Assembly (NCBI RefSeq): GCF_002368335.1
Contig: NZ_AP018288.1
Coordinates: 1,515,330-1,579,329 of the forward strand
Source: Nostoc sp. NIES-4103
GTDB taxonomy: Bacteria; Cyanobacteriota; Cyanobacteriia; Cyanobacteriales; Nostocaceae
Reading direction: 5' to 3'
Length of the DNA: 64,000 nt
Shown piece after piece: positions 35,031 to 44,813 of the stretch; position 1 is the first letter of the stretch; every line of letters starts with the position of its first letter. A program made the position numbers and the translations under genes. The notes below the pieces were generated by a model. It did no database searches. It had not been told where the DNA came from and worked only from the letters and a program-made list of their open reading frames with translations.

Positions 35031-35351
35031 AAAGTTTTAGGTAGATGATTAGGGATTTATCAAAGTGGCAATAACTTCTTGAGATAAATTTAAAGCTACA
35101 TATTGTGATACCAGATAATCCGGGATACTTATCAATATAATCTGCTTGGTTACGCAATTCTCGGCTCAAGGGTTGCAATATCGGTTTGGCTGATGCTAAC
35201 GGCTGCGTCTGTCATGACTGCGTAGGATAGCTGTAATTACCATTGTTGCAAGAATAGCAGGTTAAAGCATAGATGAGGAGCGAGCATTATGACTGAAATT
35301 GATTTCTTTATGAATTTACTCAAGCTATGTAAGAGAATTTTGCTACAACTA
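35031..35351. other. spacer without a supported gene
   Basis: A 320-nt gap between two leftward genes. Short open frames exist on both strands but lack ribosome sites and protein-like composition. No terminator is obvious. Confidence 0.5.
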
Positions 35352-36674
35352 CTAATCAATAAAATTCCCAGTCTTGTCGATACAGTAACATTGTCCATCA
35401 ATCTCAACCCATGCCAATCCATGACGAAAGCATTCAGCCTCATCAAACTGGGGCTGGATGATAAATTTTCCTTTCATGTCTATGTAACCAAACTTCCCCT
35501 CAATCCTCACTGCTGCTAGCCCTTCTGAAAAGAATTTAGCTTCTTCAAACTGAGGTTGAATAACAATTTTACCTGTTGTATCGATGTATCCCTGCTTGCA
35601 GTTAATACTAATCTCAGCCATTCCTTCGGCAAAAAAATAAGCCCATTCAAATTGGGGCTGGATAACTATTTGCCCATTTTTGTCTATATAACCCCACTTT
35701 TTGTCAATTTCAACTGCTGCTAACCCGCTACTAAATTCTAAAGCATAATCAAACTGTGGCTGGATCAATACCTTTCCCGTTCTCTGGTCTACATAACCCC
35801 ACTTCTGATAAATTTTAAGCGGTAATAGCCAGTCGGCAATAGACGGAAGTAAGTTTACTACAGTGAGCATTAGGGCTTGCAATGTCTCTGAAGCTGACAG
35901 GTAGCGCTCGCTAAAATGATATCGCACCATTTTGGTCAGAATCTTTGCCAAAGCGTCGCTTACTTGAGTGCGATCGCGCCAGACTATCTCACCATTGTTA
36001 TCTTCAGATAAATGGATAGGATCATCTATTCCTGTCAATGCCTGAATAGTCGTTATTCCCAGTGCATAAATATCGCTGCTAAAATGCGGTCTACCTCGTG
36101 CCTGTTCAGTAGGTGTATACCCTCGGCTTCCAATAGGAATAGTGCTGTTTAATACCCCTGAGGCAGTTATTGGTTTGACAAACCCAAAGTCAATCAATAT
36201 CAGTTTACCGTCGCGTTTACGCCGCATGATATTTGACGGTTTGATATCTCGGTGAATGATTTTATGCTGATGGACAAAAGCCAGAACCTCCAAAATTTCT
36301 TCTAAGAATTTAATAGTTTCATTTTCACTCCACGGCTTACCCGAAGTAATTTCCTGACTTAAGTCATGTCCGTCGATAAATTCTTGAACAAGATAAAATT
36401 TTTGCCTGTGTTCAAAATAAGCATAAAGTTTGGGAATTTGGTTGTGGCTGTGTCCTAGTTTGTAGAGAGTTTCTGCTTCTTGCTGGAATAGCCGCAAATT
36501 ATCTATATGAGGAATATTTTGATTCATTACCTTTGGGTTTAGCCACTTGACAACGCATTTAGGCTTAGGATTGCCAGGAATATCTAAATCTTCAGCCAGA
36601 TAAGCTTCCGCAAAACCTCCAGATCCCAACTTCTTGATAATTTTGTAGCGTTGTCGCAGTATTTTTCCAATCAT
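35352..36674 (-). CDS. serine/threonine protein kinase with C-terminal WG repeats
   Basis: The start is set at ATG 36674 (MIGKILRQRYKI), where kinase homology begins. The upstream in-frame ATG at 36734 would add 20 non-conserved residues. The Hanks kinase has GSGGFAEAYLA, the lysine in CVVKWL, HRDIKPSN and IDFGFVK, so it looks active. After about residue 285 come four full WG repeats (KWGYVD, KWGYID, KQGYID, KFGYID, each followed by IQPQF) and a fifth cut-off repeat (QCYCIDKTGNFID) at the end. WG repeats probably bind a ligand or partner. There is no membrane segment, so it is cytoplasmic. Confidence 0.9.
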   Translation of the reverse strand: MIGKILRQRYKIIKKLGSGGFAEAYLAEDLDIPGNPKPKCVVKWLNPKVMNQNIPHIDNLRLFQQEAETLYKLGHSHNQIPKLYAYFEHRQKFYLVQEFIDGHDLSQEITSGKPWSENETIKFLEEILEVLAFVHQHKIIHRDIKPSNIMRRKRDGKLILIDFGFVKPITASGVLNSTIPIGSRGYTPTEQARGRPHFSSDIYALGITTIQALTGIDDPIHLSEDNNGEIVWRDRTQVSDALAKILTKMVRYHFSERYLSASETLQALMLTVVNLLPSIADWLLPLKIYQKWGYVDQRTGKVLIQPQFDYALEFSSGLAAVEIDKKWGYIDKNGQIVIQPQFEWAYFFAEGMAEISINCKQGYIDTTGKIVIQPQFEEAKFFSEGLAAVRIEGKFGYIDMKGKFIIQPQFDEAECFRHGLAWVEIDGQCYCIDKTGNFID

Positions 36675-36807
36675 TGTGTTGATGCTACAGACCCATTTCT
36701 GTAGATTTTGACACAACCTAGCCCATAACAGCATCCTTGCTGGTAAGTACTTTTATATCCTGAATCAATTAATCTAGAAATAACGCTATCAAACACTGGA
36801 TAAAATC

Positions 36808-37581
36808 ATGGTTGAGCAACTTCTAATCAATGATGATGATTACTATGTACCAGATGCCAACCTGCTAATTACTGAAGATGATACACCTGTGGATAATTTC
36901 GCATCTGCCAAACAACAACGCCTGTTAGTAAGCTCTCTTTACAGTTCTTTGCAAAATCAGACTTTTTTAGCTGAAGCTAATGTCGGTATTTACCATACAG
37001 ATGGACAACCAGCAATTGTACCCGATATCTTTCTCAGCTTAGATGTCCAAGTTCCTGCAAATTGGTGGGAAAAGCAAAATCGTTGTTATATGCTTTGGCG
37101 ATTTGGTAAACCTCCAGAAGTTGTGATTGAAATTGTCTCAAATAAGGAAGGTGATGAACTGGCTAAAAAGCTGAAAATTTATGAACAAATGCGGGCGAGT
37201 TATTACATTGTATACGACCCCACTCAGCAATTAGGAGAGCAAATACTACGCGTTTATGAAATCAGGGGAAGCCGATATTTTGAAACTTCAGAAACTTGGT
37301 TAGAACAAGTTGGTTTAGGTGTAACTTTATGGCAAGGTAAATTTGAAGGTAGGCAGGATGTTTGGCTACGCTGGTGCTACCAGGATGGAACTGTTATCAC
37401 AACTGGAGATGAACGCGCCCAGCAAGCCCAACAACGCGCTGAACAAGAAAGTCAACGCGCCCAACAAGCTGAACAACGCGCCCAGCAAGCTGAACAACAG
37501 ACTCAGCAAGCTGAACAACGTGCCCAATTACTAGCAGAAAGACTACGAGCATTGGGTGTTGATCCTGATACTCTTAGTTAG
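36808..37581 (+). CDS. Uma2-family (DUF820) putative nuclease
   Basis: The 257-residue protein has the PD-(D/E)xK-like Uma2 domain: VPDIFLSLD, then PPEVVIEIVSNKEGDEL with KKLKIYEQM and YYIVYDP. The C-terminus is a run of AQQAEQR heptads (about 198-245) ending LAERLRALGVDPD, a common tail in this cyanobacterial family. These proteins are very numerous in filamentous cyanobacteria and have no assigned physiological role. The stop overlaps the convergent miaA stop by 8 nt. Confidence 0.87.
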   Translation: MVEQLLINDDDYYVPDANLLITEDDTPVDNFASAKQQRLLVSSLYSSLQNQTFLAEANVGIYHTDGQPAIVPDIFLSLDVQVPANWWEKQNRCYMLWRFGKPPEVVIEIVSNKEGDELAKKLKIYEQMRASYYIVYDPTQQLGEQILRVYEIRGSRYFETSETWLEQVGLGVTLWQGKFEGRQDVWLRWCYQDGTVITTGDERAQQAQQRAEQESQRAQQAEQRAQQAEQQTQQAEQRAQLLAERLRALGVDPDTLS

Positions 37582-38548
37582 CTGAGTTAGAATTGTCGAG
37601 AAAGTTTTGTACACGTTGCCAAACTTTCTCTAATAATTCAGGATCATCTGCATCAAACCATTCAATTTGTGGATATGCACGAAACCAAGTGCGTTGGCGT
37701 TTAGCAAATTGTCTTGTATGCAAAACGATTAATTCTTTTGCTGCATCTAAGGAAATATCCCCAGCTAAATATTGCTTGATTTCTTGATATCCCAAAGTGT
37801 TCAATAAAGGTAATTCAAAACCATATTTTTGACAAAGATATTCCACCTCAGCGACCAAACCATCTGCTATCATTTGCTCAGTACGCTTGCGAATGCGAAT
37901 ATCTAACTTTTCTACATCACAATCTAAGCCAATTTGCAAAATCGGGTAATCAGGTGGTTTCTCTCCTTGCTGTTGTGAAATCGGAGTTCCAGTGATATAA
38001 AATACTTCTAACGCTCGTAAAGTCCGTACAATATCGTTAGCATGAATCTTGTGACTAGCAACGGGATCAACTTGTTGTAACATGCCATATAGTTGAGATT
38101 GACCAAGAGATTCAAGTTGCGATCGCAATTCCAAATTTGGTGCAACTCTAGGAATCTTCATGCCTTGCACAATAGAACGTATGTATAAACCCGTACCACC
38201 GACTAAGAAGAGTGGGGGGGATGAGGGGGATGAAGGGGATGAGGGAGATGAGGGAGATGAGGGGGATGAGGGGGATGAGGGAGAGGGGGGGGAATTAATT
38301 AAAGCTTGTGCTTGCTGTTGATAGTCTGCTACCGTCATTGTGTCTGTGGGATCGCAGATATCTATTAAATAATGAGGAACTAATTGTTGTTCTGTTAATG
38401 TTGGCTTAGCCGTACCAATATCAAACTCACGATAAACCTGACGAGAATCTGCACTGAGAATTACAGAATTCAACCGCATAGCCAAATTCACAGCCAAGCC
38501 TGATTTCCCCGTCGCCGTCGCCCCACAAATTACAATCAATTTAGTCAT
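37574..38548 (-). CDS. miaA: tRNA dimethylallyltransferase MiaA with a repeat-derived insertion
   Basis: MiaA transfers a dimethylallyl group to A37 of tRNAs reading UNN codons. The P-loop GATATGKS (residues 9-16), SADSRQVY, GTAKPT, PLFLVGGTGLYI and the C-terminal RTWFRAYP identify it. Between ALI and PLFLVGGTG, at about residues 88-114, a run of Ser-Ser-Pro triplets is inserted. It is coded by a 9-bp tandem repeat of spacer type (38211-38292). It sits in a surface loop ahead of the conserved GGTGLY strand, so the enzyme may tolerate it. It is convergent with the Uma2 gene. Confidence 0.93.
   Translation of the reverse strand: MTKLIVICGATATGKSGLAVNLAMRLNSVILSADSRQVYREFDIGTAKPTLTEQQLVPHYLIDICDPTDTMTVADYQQQAQALINSPPSPSSPSSPSSPSSPSSPSSPSSPPLFLVGGTGLYIRSIVQGMKIPRVAPNLELRSQLESLGQSQLYGMLQQVDPVASHKIHANDIVRTLRALEVFYITGTPISQQQGEKPPDYPILQIGLDCDVEKLDIRIRKRTEQMIADGLVAEVEYLCQKYGFELPLLNTLGYQEIKQYLAGDISLDAAKELIVLHTRQFAKRQRTWFRAYPQIEWFDADDPELLEKVWQRVQNFLDNSNSAN
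38211..38292. repeat. GGATGAGGG nonamer array inside miaA
   Basis: About eight GGGGGATGA/GGGAGATGA units in frame, giving (Ser-Ser-Pro)n on the minus strand. The same repeat type fills spacers at 55895 and 63930. Confidence 0.85.
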
Positions 38549-38666
38549 TGGTCAATAGTCAATAGTCAATAGTCATTAGTCATTAGTCATTAGTCAGGTT
38601 GCTATTTCTCCCTCATCCCCCCATCTCCCCTGCTCCCCTGCTCCCCATCTCCCCTGCTCCCCCCAT
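38548..38666. repeat. heptamer arrays (AGTCAAT/AGTCATT and CTCCCCTG types)
   Basis: About seven AGTCAAT or AGTCATT units at 38550-38595 and CCCCTGCT/CCCCATCT units at 38610-38666, upstream of miaA and of the gyrB leader. Confidence 0.7.
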
Positions 38667-38985
38667 CCCCTGTATAAACTTCTCATAAAATCGCCCTCCA
38701 ATCTCCAGCAGAGCTTCTGTGTTAGAATTTTGGTGCTTTTTTACTTTTTTTGAGTATAAGCAATTTCAACCCCATTCATTAGCACAACTTTTCGGACAAT
38801 TACTTATACATATAAAATATGTAATATTGAGGCAATTCATTCAAAAAACTTAAGGGGATACATCCCCCATATAAACTTCTTATAAAATTACCCTACAGTC
38901 GTCACTAAGGCTTTTGTGTTATAATTTTGGTGTGTTTTTACTTTTTGCCATCGGGCGACTTCAACCCCAAGCATCAGGAGAATTT
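38667..38985 (+). promoter_or_regulatory. duplicated gyrB promoter/leader
   Basis: Two related segments, about 38667-38790 and 38863-38985, are offset by about 197 bp. They share TATAAACTTCT, TTCTGTGTTAGAATTTTGGTG versus TTTTGTGTTATAATTTTGGTG (split here by few changes), TTTTTACTTTTT, and TTTCAACCCCA/CTTCAACCCCA. Each has a -10-like hexamer: TAGAAT at 38723 in the distal copy and TATAAT at 38920 in the proximal copy. The proximal copy supplies the AGGAGAA ribosome site. Confidence 0.7.
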
Positions 38986-38987
38986 TC

Positions 38988-40925
38988 ATGACGAGCAGTT
39001 ACAGTGCCGATCAGATTCAAGTTCTGGAAGGTCTGGAAGCCGTCCGCAAACGACCGGGGATGTACATCGGATCTACCGGGCCGCGAGGACTCCACCATTT
39101 AGTCTACGAGGTGGTAGATAACTCTATTGATGAAGCTTTAGCCGGTTATTGCACCCACATCGAGGTGGATCTCAACGCTGATGGTTCTGTGACTGTAACA
39201 GATGATGGTCGCGGTATTCCTACCGATACTCACTCGCGCACAGGAAAATCGGCTTTGGAAACTGTGTTGACCGTACTACACGCTGGCGGTAAGTTTGGCG
39301 GCGGTGGTTACAAGGTTTCAGGAGGATTGCACGGGGTTGGGATCTCTGTGGTTAACGCCTTGTCTGAAATTGTAGAAGTTACAGTTTGGCGCGATAAAAA
39401 GGTGCATACCCAGCGCTATGAACGAGGTGTTCCAGTCACCGACTTGCAAGTTAAGGCTTACAAAGAAGCTAGAACCGGTACCTCCGTCACCTTTAAGCCA
39501 GATACGCAAATTTTCACCACAGGTATTGAATTTGATTACATCACCTTAGCAGGTCGCTTGCGTGAGCTTGCATATCTCAACGCAGGTGTCAAGATTACGT
39601 TTACAGACAACCGTCTAGAACTACTCAAAAGCGATACACCAAAGGTAGAAACCTACGAATACAAGGGTGGGATTAAAGAATATATCGCTTACATGAACCG
39701 CGAGAAGCAACCACTGCATGAAGAAATTATCTATGTGCAGGGAGAACGCAACAACGTACAAGTGGAAGTTTCGTTGCAGTGGTGTACTGATGCTTACACA
39801 GACAACGTGTTGGGTTTTGCTAATAATATTCGCACCGTTGATGGTGGTACGCACTTAGAAGGTTTAAAGGCGGTTCTGACTCGGACATTAAACGCGATCG
39901 CTCGTAAGCGCAATAAAATTAAAGAAAATGAACCTAACCTGAGTGGCGAACATGTCCGTGAAGGTTTGACAGCAGTAATTTCCGTCAAAGTTCCCGATCC
40001 CGAATTTGAAGGACAAACCAAAACCAAACTTGGTAACACTGAAGTCCGGGGGATAGTCGATTCTTTAGTGGGAGAAGTCCTCACCGAGTACTTGGAATTT
40101 CACCCTGGTATTGCTGACTCAATCTTAGATAAAGCCATCCAAGCTTTCAAAGCCGCAGAAGCAGCCCGTCATGCGCGGGAATTAGTACGGCGTAAATCTG
40201 TGCTAGAATCTTCGCCATTACCTGGTAAATTGGCAGATTGCAGCTCTCGTGATCCTGGTGAATCAGAGATATTCATTGTGGAAGGCGACTCCGCAGGCGG
40301 GAGTGCCAAACAAGGACGCGATCGCCGCACCCAAGCAATCCTACCTCTACGTGGTAAAATCCTTAATATTGAGAAAACTGACGACGCAAAAATCTATAAA
40401 AATAATGAAGTCCAAGCGCTAATTACAGCTCTTGGTTTAGGTGTTAAAGGTGACGAATTCGACTCCTCCCAACTGCGCTACCATCGCATAGTCATTATGA
40501 CTGACGCCGACGTAGATGGGGCGCACATCCGCACACTACTGTTAACATTCTTTTATAGATACCAGCGATCGCTCATCGAACAAGGTTTCATCTACATTGC
40601 TTGCCCGCCATTATATAAGGTAGAACGGGGACGAAATTATGAGTATTGTTATAGCGATCGCGAACTACAACAAGCCATAGCCAAACTGCCTGCTAACGCA
40701 AACTATACCATCCAACGCTTCAAAGGTTTGGGTGAAATGATGCCAGAACAACTCTGGACAACCACCATGAACCCAGAAACCCGCACCCTCAAGCAAGTAG
40801 AAATTGAAGACGCAGCCGAAGCCGATCGCATTTTCACCATTTTAATGGGCGATCGTGTTGCACCCAGACGCGAATTTATCGAAACTTATGGTTCTAAACT
40901 CAACTTCACCGATCTAGATATCTAA
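38988..40925 (+). CDS. gyrB: DNA gyrase subunit B
   Basis: The 645-residue ATPase subunit of gyrase has the GHKL ATP site (DNSIDEALAGY, DDGRGIP, GGLHGVG), the transducer domain and the TOPRIM metal site (IVEGDSAGGSAKQGRDR, MTDADVDGAHIRTLL), and ends in KQVEIEDAAEADRIF and the usual GyrB tail. With GyrA it introduces negative supercoils using ATP. AGGAG 12 nt before ATG 38988 supports the start. Transcription likely begins from the TATAAT at 38920. Confidence 0.97.
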   Translation: MTSSYSADQIQVLEGLEAVRKRPGMYIGSTGPRGLHHLVYEVVDNSIDEALAGYCTHIEVDLNADGSVTVTDDGRGIPTDTHSRTGKSALETVLTVLHAGGKFGGGGYKVSGGLHGVGISVVNALSEIVEVTVWRDKKVHTQRYERGVPVTDLQVKAYKEARTGTSVTFKPDTQIFTTGIEFDYITLAGRLRELAYLNAGVKITFTDNRLELLKSDTPKVETYEYKGGIKEYIAYMNREKQPLHEEIIYVQGERNNVQVEVSLQWCTDAYTDNVLGFANNIRTVDGGTHLEGLKAVLTRTLNAIARKRNKIKENEPNLSGEHVREGLTAVISVKVPDPEFEGQTKTKLGNTEVRGIVDSLVGEVLTEYLEFHPGIADSILDKAIQAFKAAEAARHARELVRRKSVLESSPLPGKLADCSSRDPGESEIFIVEGDSAGGSAKQGRDRRTQAILPLRGKILNIEKTDDAKIYKNNEVQALITALGLGVKGDEFDSSQLRYHRIVIMTDADVDGAHIRTLLLTFFYRYQRSLIEQGFIYIACPPLYKVERGRNYEYCYSDRELQQAIAKLPANANYTIQRFKGLGEMMPEQLWTTTMNPETRTLKQVEIEDAAEADRIFTILMGDRVAPRREFIETYGSKLNFTDLDI

Positions 40926-40987
40926 TATCAAGCTAATATAAAATTACTCTGACTACTTTCATATGTAGTTCAGTTGGTAATTAATTG

Positions 40988-41032
40988 GTAATGAGTCAGT
41001 GAGTTTTTACCAACTTACTCATTACTTTTTTT
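40988..41032 (+). terminator. rho-independent-type terminator of gyrB
   Basis: GTAATGAGT at 40988 pairs with ACTCATTAC ending at 41025, followed by a run of seven T. Confidence 0.65.
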
Positions 41033-41166
41033 ATATATTTAATCCCCAATTCCCAATGCCCCATGCCCAATGCCCAAATCTACCTCGTTAGGCTGAGGGA
41101 CTGCATGGCTAAATTCATTAACTATTGTCAGTAAATCTATATTTAGCAAAACTTTACGCAACAATT

Positions 41167-41859
41167 ATGAAAGCAAGCAAAGGCGTAGTAGACAAAGCAT
41201 TGTTCAAGATGATTGCGATCGCTGGTTTGGTTACTCTATCTGCTTGTGCTGAACCTAGAACAGAAACTCCAACAACAAATCTCCCTCCTGTCACCCAACC
41301 TCCCACAATCCCTACTGTCACGCCTCCCCTCACAACTACTTCTCCTGTTACTCCTGGCCCTGTCGGTACAACTGCCAACCGCAATTTAGCAGAACTGGCA
41401 CAGTCAGCAGCAAGCCAAGGACAGTTTAAAACCCTAACACAGGCAGTGCAAGCCGCAGGCTTAAATGATCAGTTAACCACACCAGGGCCTTACACAGTCT
41501 TTGCACCTACTGACGCTGCTTTTGCTGCCTTACCAAAATCAACTTTAAATAACCTTTTAAAGCCAGAAAATAAACAACAATTAATCAAGCTTCTTGCTTA
41601 CCACGTTGTACCAGGGCAAGTCACCTCCAGCCAACTCACATCTGGACAAGTCAAAACAATAGAGGGTACTCCCGTTACAGTTAAGGTTGATAGTACTGGC
41701 AAAACAATCACCGTTAACGGTGCGAAGGTGACTCAAGCAGACATTCCAGCCAGCAATGGCATTGTACACATAGTTGACAAGGTAATTCTGCCACCAAATT
41801 TTTCAGGCGGCAGTGAGAAGACAACATCAACACCGTCACCAACATCAACACCACAGTAA
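41167..41859 (+). CDS. FAS1 (fasciclin) domain lipoprotein
   Basis: From ATG 41167 the protein has 230 residues. A signal sequence with lipobox LSAC (IAIAGLVTLSAC) indicates an exported lipoprotein. A Thr/Pro-rich linker (about 30-70) is followed by one FAS1 domain with YTVFAPTDAAFAALP, LLAYHVVPG and the terminal NGIVHIVDKVILPP, then a Ser/Thr/Pro tail. FAS1 proteins mediate adhesion at the surface. The frame is open 14 codons further upstream, but that start would place extra residues before the signal sequence. Confidence 0.9.
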   Translation: MKASKGVVDKALFKMIAIAGLVTLSACAEPRTETPTTNLPPVTQPPTIPTVTPPLTTTSPVTPGPVGTTANRNLAELAQSAASQGQFKTLTQAVQAAGLNDQLTTPGPYTVFAPTDAAFAALPKSTLNNLLKPENKQQLIKLLAYHVVPGQVTSSQLTSGQVKTIEGTPVTVKVDSTGKTITVNGAKVTQADIPASNGIVHIVDKVILPPNFSGGSEKTTSTPSPTSTPQ

Positions 41860-43376
41860 ATCAGCAAAGACGAGCCTCCCTGGTAGTAACTAATACCGGG
41901 GAATTTTTTTATATACTTTTTAACCAATGAAAATTGTTTGATACAATACATAAGTTATAAATTATCAAAGCTATTAATTTACCTAATGCCAGACTGCATA
42001 AATTTAATTTCTTGTCAAGCACTTTTTCATAATAATTGAGTCTTGTTTAGATTTGGCAAATTAGGCGGCGCTACAATTAGGTGCAAAAGTCCCAGTTTGT
42101 CAGTGCTAAATTTACTTTTCTTACAAGCTAGAAGAGCATTTGTTATGCTTGAAGAGCAAAACTCAATCTGATGTACAAAACCAAATGTTGAAATATCTTT
42201 CAAATTGAATATTACCAGACAAGCGTATTCTATTTAACAATTACCTCACGGTAAAACGCTTTTTGTTAAATAGATTGCAACTTCTGGCTGATCTCAGTGG
42301 AGATATGATGAGCAAGTAACTTGCTAATAGCTCCACAAACTTGATCTGATAACGGCTATTGCTTTGCCTGTATCTGATACATTTTTGCCTAAAGCGGGCT
42401 AATATCTATAATCTCAACTGTTAAATCCTTTCTAAATTGATTAAAATATCGTTGTATAGAATAAGAACAGCTTGTCAAGTTTCATAAGGTTGAAATATCA
42501 GCAGTGCGCTAATGTGTAAATAAGACCGAACCAGTTAACTTTCACTTGCTCGTCATCTGCCTGATTCCGCTATCACCTCAACTCCTTAGTTAAGGTAGCT
42601 GGCATCAAACAGGCTAAAGATCTTAAGATAAGCATCACCACCCTTGCTGTATCTATCTGCGGGAATTCCCGCTCAACTCTTCGCGATGAGTCATTTATGA
42701 AGGAAATGTAAAAATGGGTGTATTACTTCTTCTTACCTAAGCTAATATAAAAGACACAGTTTCTCAGTAATTAATGTTATTAAGCATACTAGAAATTGTG
42801 TAAAACTGTGTGGTTCCTTTCTAATCTAGTGTAAGAGTGCATGTATTCTCCTTCCAACGTCAAGATAATGCCACAGCAATTTCAAAAAGTTTTAGACAAA
42901 ATTTAAGGGTATGACTACCAATTTCAATGGCTTTTTGATAATAGTGGCTTTAACTTAGTTGAATGACTTAGTAATTACACACAAAAAGAGTGCAATTTCT
43001 GTGAAACAGGCTACAATCGGAAGAGTCTTTATAGGAAAATATGCCAACAGTCATATTTCATTTGTATGAAGTGGTAGATTTTTTTTATTAAGACGAGTCT
43101 TTTTTGAGATCAGCCAGTAACAAAATTGTGTGCGGCAGCAGCACACAAAACTTTTGCTAAAGTGATTAAGTCAGCATTAACTGCAACTTTCTACACTTAG
43201 TAAATAATTCCTCTAAATATAAAGAGGAACACAACTTCCGAAAACATCTTAGGGAAATTAGCCCAAAACCCTATTTTCGGTTATTGTTAAACCCCGCCCT
43301 TAAGGGCGAAGTCTCATAAGTAGCTCTTTTTAAAAGAGCAGTAAACACATCTTGAGTAATTGATTCTGCAAGGAGC
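41860..43376. other. 1.5-kb leader/spacer before sigA
   Basis: No gene of convincing quality on either strand. It contains several palindromes: GCGGGAATTCCCGC at 42659-42672, CGCCCTTAAGGGCG at 43295-43308 and GCTCTTTTTAAAAGAGC at 43323-43339. The last two lie close to the sigA start and may be part of a structured 5' leader. A small RNA cannot be excluded but is not recognised. Confidence 0.5.
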
Positions 43377-43390
43377 ATGAGGAACGCGGC

Positions 43391-44563
43391 ATGAACCAGG
43401 CTAACAACGTACTCGAAAGCATATATCAGCCTGACCTAGAAATGATAAATCAGCCTGAACTCGAGTTAGAAGAACTCTTAATTGATGAAGAAGAGGACTT
43501 GCTGATTGTAGATGAAGGCGAAATTGATGAGTTTTTAGAGCCTCAGTCTGATGAGGACGACGCAAAGTCTGGAAAAGCCGCTAAGTCGCGTCGTCGGACA
43601 CAAAGCAAGAAAAAGCACTATACAGAAGATTCGATTCGCCTTTACTTGCAAGAAATTGGTCGAATTCGTCTGTTGCGGGCAGACGAAGAAATCGAATTGG
43701 CGCGGAAAATAGCTGATTTACTGGAATTAGAGAGGGTACGAGAAAGACTCTACGAAAAGTTAGAACGCGAACCTCGCGATATTGAATGGGCAGAAGCAGT
43801 GCAATTGCCATTGCCAGCATTTCGCTATCGCTTGCATATTGGTCGCCGGGCAAAAGATAAGATGGTGCAATCAAACCTGCGCCTTGTGGTTTCAATTGCT
43901 AAGAAGTACATGAACCGTGGTTTGTCCTTTCAAGATTTGATTCAAGAAGGAAGTCTCGGTTTGATTCGTGCCGCAGAAAAATTTGACCACGAAAAAGGTT
44001 ATAAGTTTTCTACATACGCTACATGGTGGATTCGTCAAGCAATTACCAGAGCGATCGCAGATCAATCTCGGACTATCCGTTTGCCAGTCCATCTCTACGA
44101 AACCATCTCGCGGATTAAGAAAACCACCAAATTACTTTCTCAAGAAATGGGTCGCAAACCCACCGAAGAAGAAATTGCTACTCGCATGGAAATGACCATT
44201 GAGAAGCTGCGGTTTATTGCCAAATCCGCCCAATTGCCCATTTCACTAGAAACGCCCATCGGTAAAGAAGAAGATTCTCGATTGGGCGATTTTATTGAGT
44301 CTGATGGTGAAACCCCAGAAGATCAAGTTTCCAAAAATCTTTTGCGCGAAGACCTAGAAAAAGTTCTCGATAGCCTCAGCCCTCGTGAACGTGATGTTTT
44401 ACGCCTCCGCTATGGCTTAGATGATGGACGCATGAAGACCCTTGAGGAAATTGGACAAATTTTCAACGTTACCCGCGAACGGATTCGTCAAATTGAGGCT
44501 AAAGCACTCCGTAAGTTACGTCACCCAAATCGTAACAGCGTCCTCAAGGAATATATCCGGTAG
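43391..44563 (+). CDS. sigA: principal RNA polymerase sigma factor
   Basis: The 390-residue group 1 sigma-70 has an acidic N-terminal region, region 1.2 (DSIRLYLQEIGRIRLL), region 2 (NLRLVVSIAKKYMNRGL, FDHEKGYKFSTYATWWIRQA), region 3, and region 4 with RERDVLRLRYGL and TRERIRQIEAKALRKLRHP. Length and the complete region 1 argue for the essential housekeeping factor. GAGGA seven nt before ATG 43391 serves as ribosome site. A five-codon frame (ATG 43377, MRNAA) with AAGGAG just ahead overlaps the sigA start as ATGA. Confidence 0.96.
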   Translation: MNQANNVLESIYQPDLEMINQPELELEELLIDEEEDLLIVDEGEIDEFLEPQSDEDDAKSGKAAKSRRRTQSKKKHYTEDSIRLYLQEIGRIRLLRADEEIELARKIADLLELERVRERLYEKLEREPRDIEWAEAVQLPLPAFRYRLHIGRRAKDKMVQSNLRLVVSIAKKYMNRGLSFQDLIQEGSLGLIRAAEKFDHEKGYKFSTYATWWIRQAITRAIADQSRTIRLPVHLYETISRIKKTTKLLSQEMGRKPTEEEIATRMEMTIEKLRFIAKSAQLPISLETPIGKEEDSRLGDFIESDGETPEDQVSKNLLREDLEKVLDSLSPRERDVLRLRYGLDDGRMKTLEEIGQIFNVTRERIRQIEAKALRKLRHPNRNSVLKEYIR

Positions 44564-44617
44564 TCAGTAGTAAATAGTCACAACTAACAACTAACACCTG
44601 ACAACTGACAAAAAATG

Positions 44618-44657
44618 AAAAACCTGGTAGTGAATCAGCACTCCAGGTTTTTTATTT
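44618..44657 (+). terminator. rho-independent terminator of sigA
   Basis: AAAACCTGG and AGTG pair with CACT and CCAGGTTTT across an AATCAG loop, followed by a T-rich tract. Confidence 0.85.
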
Positions 44658-44683
44658 TCAAGTCATCTTACACTTTAAAACTT

Positions 44684-44813
44684 ATACCAATTCTCTAAAA
44701 TCCGGCAACACATTCAAAAGCTGAAACCCAGACTATACCTGAATTTCTTAATTACGAATTACGTAGACGCGATAGCGGCTTCCCGAAGGGTATTACGAAT
44801 TACGAATTGGTAT
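44684..44813. repeat. inverted-repeat element, copy 1
   Basis: ATACCAATTC at 44684-44693 is mirrored by GAATTGGTAT at 44804-44813. The interior carries CCGGCAACACAT-type and TTCTTAATTACGAATTAC segments that recur in the related element at 51727-51808. The right terminus overlaps the stop codon of the hli gene. Confidence 0.65.
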
